Assembly (NCBI GenBank): GCA_037132015.1
Contig: JBAXPW010000036.1
Coordinates: 1-12,745 of the forward strand
Reading direction: 5' to 3'
DNA: 12,745 nt
From: JBAXPW01 sp037132015
Lineage (GTDB): Bacteria > Patescibacteriota > Microgenomatia > UBA1406 > GWC2-37-13
Each line of letters opens with the position of its first letter. The stretch's first letter is position 1. This document shows positions 12,021 to 12,745 of the stretch, in pieces. Made by a program: the position numbers and the translations under genes. A model generated the notes under the pieces. The model was not told where the DNA came from, did not search any database, and saw nothing but the letters and a program-made list of their open reading frames with translations.

Positions 12021-12745
12021 TTATCTACTACTCTTTGTTGTTGTAACAGGTGTACCTTCTGTGTGGTTGACAGTTGTAGGTATGGGTAATTGAGGAGTAG
12101 AGAATGTAGATACTACAAGTTGGCCCGTACTAGTAGTATATGCAAAACGACCATTATTAAGTAATGTAATATTATTCACTTTGCCACCAATAAGGGTTGA
12201 TCCAATAAGTGTACAAATAGGATCCCCATCCGTATCATATGATGGGCCATAGTAACGGACTTCACTACCACCATTAGTAGATCTACTTAGAACCAAAAAA
12301 TGACCGTTAGTATCAGAAGCAACCTCAGAAATATTCGGAATATTTAAAATAGTCCGAACATAACCATCAGTACCAATTATTTTCAATGAATTGGGTTGTG
12401 CTACTAATAAATCTCCTCCAATACCTTCAGATACTGATATGGCACTAGGAAAATTCATAAATTCAGCTCGATCGGGTGTTTCTGGTGAACTATTTAACAT
12501 TCCCACTACACCATTATTAGTCACCACCACTGCTGTATATATTGAGTCAGGATGCTTAGGGAATAAAACAGAGGTGGAACCCTCAAAAACATATTTGCCA
12601 TTAATCTGAGTGTCATTCCACGGCATTGGTACCCACCGATCACCTTCTAATTTATACATTCCCATATCTGTTGCTGCTACAATGTCTCCAGGGGAAGAAC
12701 CCTGTGTTATTTGATGAACGACCACATCATTTAATCCAATAGTTA
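12021..12745 (-). CDS. Probable beta-propeller-like protein, 5' end outside the window
   Basis: The frame is open from the stop (12021-12023) to the window edge, giving 240 visible residues and no certain start; the in-frame GTG at 12725 is probably internal. Short beta-strand repeats of about 40 residues recur, with hallmarks such as GDIVAATDMGMYKLEGDRW, SIYTAVVVTNNGVVGML, GGDLLVAQPNSLKIIGTDG and NGRFAYTTSTGQLVVSTF. These resemble blades of a propeller of the kelch, YVTN or sortilin-like type, though I cannot assign one. The C-terminus is Thr/Pro-rich (IPTTVNHTEGTPVTTT) and ends without a membrane anchor. A signal peptide or other domains may lie beyond the edge. An extracellular or structural role is plausible, but no catalytic residues are evident. 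Confidence 0.75.
   Translation of the reverse strand, partial: TIGLNDVVVHQITQGSSPGDIVAATDMGMYKLEGDRWVPMPWNDTQINGKYVFEGSTSVLFPKHPDSIYTAVVVTNNGVVGMLNSSPETPDRAEFMNFPSAISVSEGIGGDLLVAQPNSLKIIGTDGYVRTILNIPNISEVASDTNGHFLVLSRSTNGGSEVRYYGPSYDTDGDPICTLIGSTLIGGKVNNITLLNNGRFAYTTSTGQLVVSTFSTPQLPIPTTVNHTEGTPVTTTKSSR

Overview
The window looks like a compact, AT-rich bacterial chromosome using the standard stop codons (TAA, TAG and TGA all end genes here). Several features suggest a Candidate Phyla Radiation (Patescibacteria) genome, possibly Microgenomates. These are short intergenic gaps, no Shine-Dalgarno motif before any start, a secreted enzyme with a long Pro/Thr linker, a divergent TatD variant, and many genes of no recognisable family. 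The lineage is an inference from style, not from a marker gene.

Layout. Positions 1-54 hold the probable end of an upstream gene. Positions 115-2058 (+) encode a large protein with an alpha/beta-hydrolase catalytic domain behind an unrecognised N-terminal half. A minus-strand block of four genes follows, listed here in transcription order from high to low coordinates: a membrane-tethered glycoside-hydrolase-like protein (8624-6240), enolase (6193-4955), an unrecognised 383-aa protein (4757-3606) and cofactor-independent phosphoglycerate mutase (3583-2045). Divergent from it, dprA (8787-9869, +) is followed after 6 nt by a cysteine-rich protein of unknown function (9876-10652). A divergent pair then encodes ribose-5-phosphate isomerase B (11144-10707, -) and a TatD-family metal-dependent hydrolase (11208-12020, +). 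The window ends inside a repeat-rich, probably beta-propeller protein (12745-12021, -).

Metabolic theme. GpmI and enolase catalyse consecutive steps of lower glycolysis (3-phosphoglycerate to 2-phosphoglycerate to phosphoenolpyruvate), and RpiB belongs to the pentose phosphate pathway. The surface glycoside-hydrolase-like protein could act on external carbohydrate, but its substrate is not readable from sequence. DprA indicates competence or DNA-uptake capacity.

Regulatory theme. Most genes have a -10-like hexamer (TATAAT, TATACT or TAGAAT) only 6-12 nt before the start codon and no ribosome-binding site, which fits leaderless or near-leaderless mRNAs transcribed gene by gene. In two cases (positions 61 and 8666) the longest open frame begins at a TTG that is better read as part of a -35 box, so the true starts are the downstream ATGs at 115 and 8624. 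No RNA genes, CRISPR arrays, insertion sequences or prophage genes were seen.
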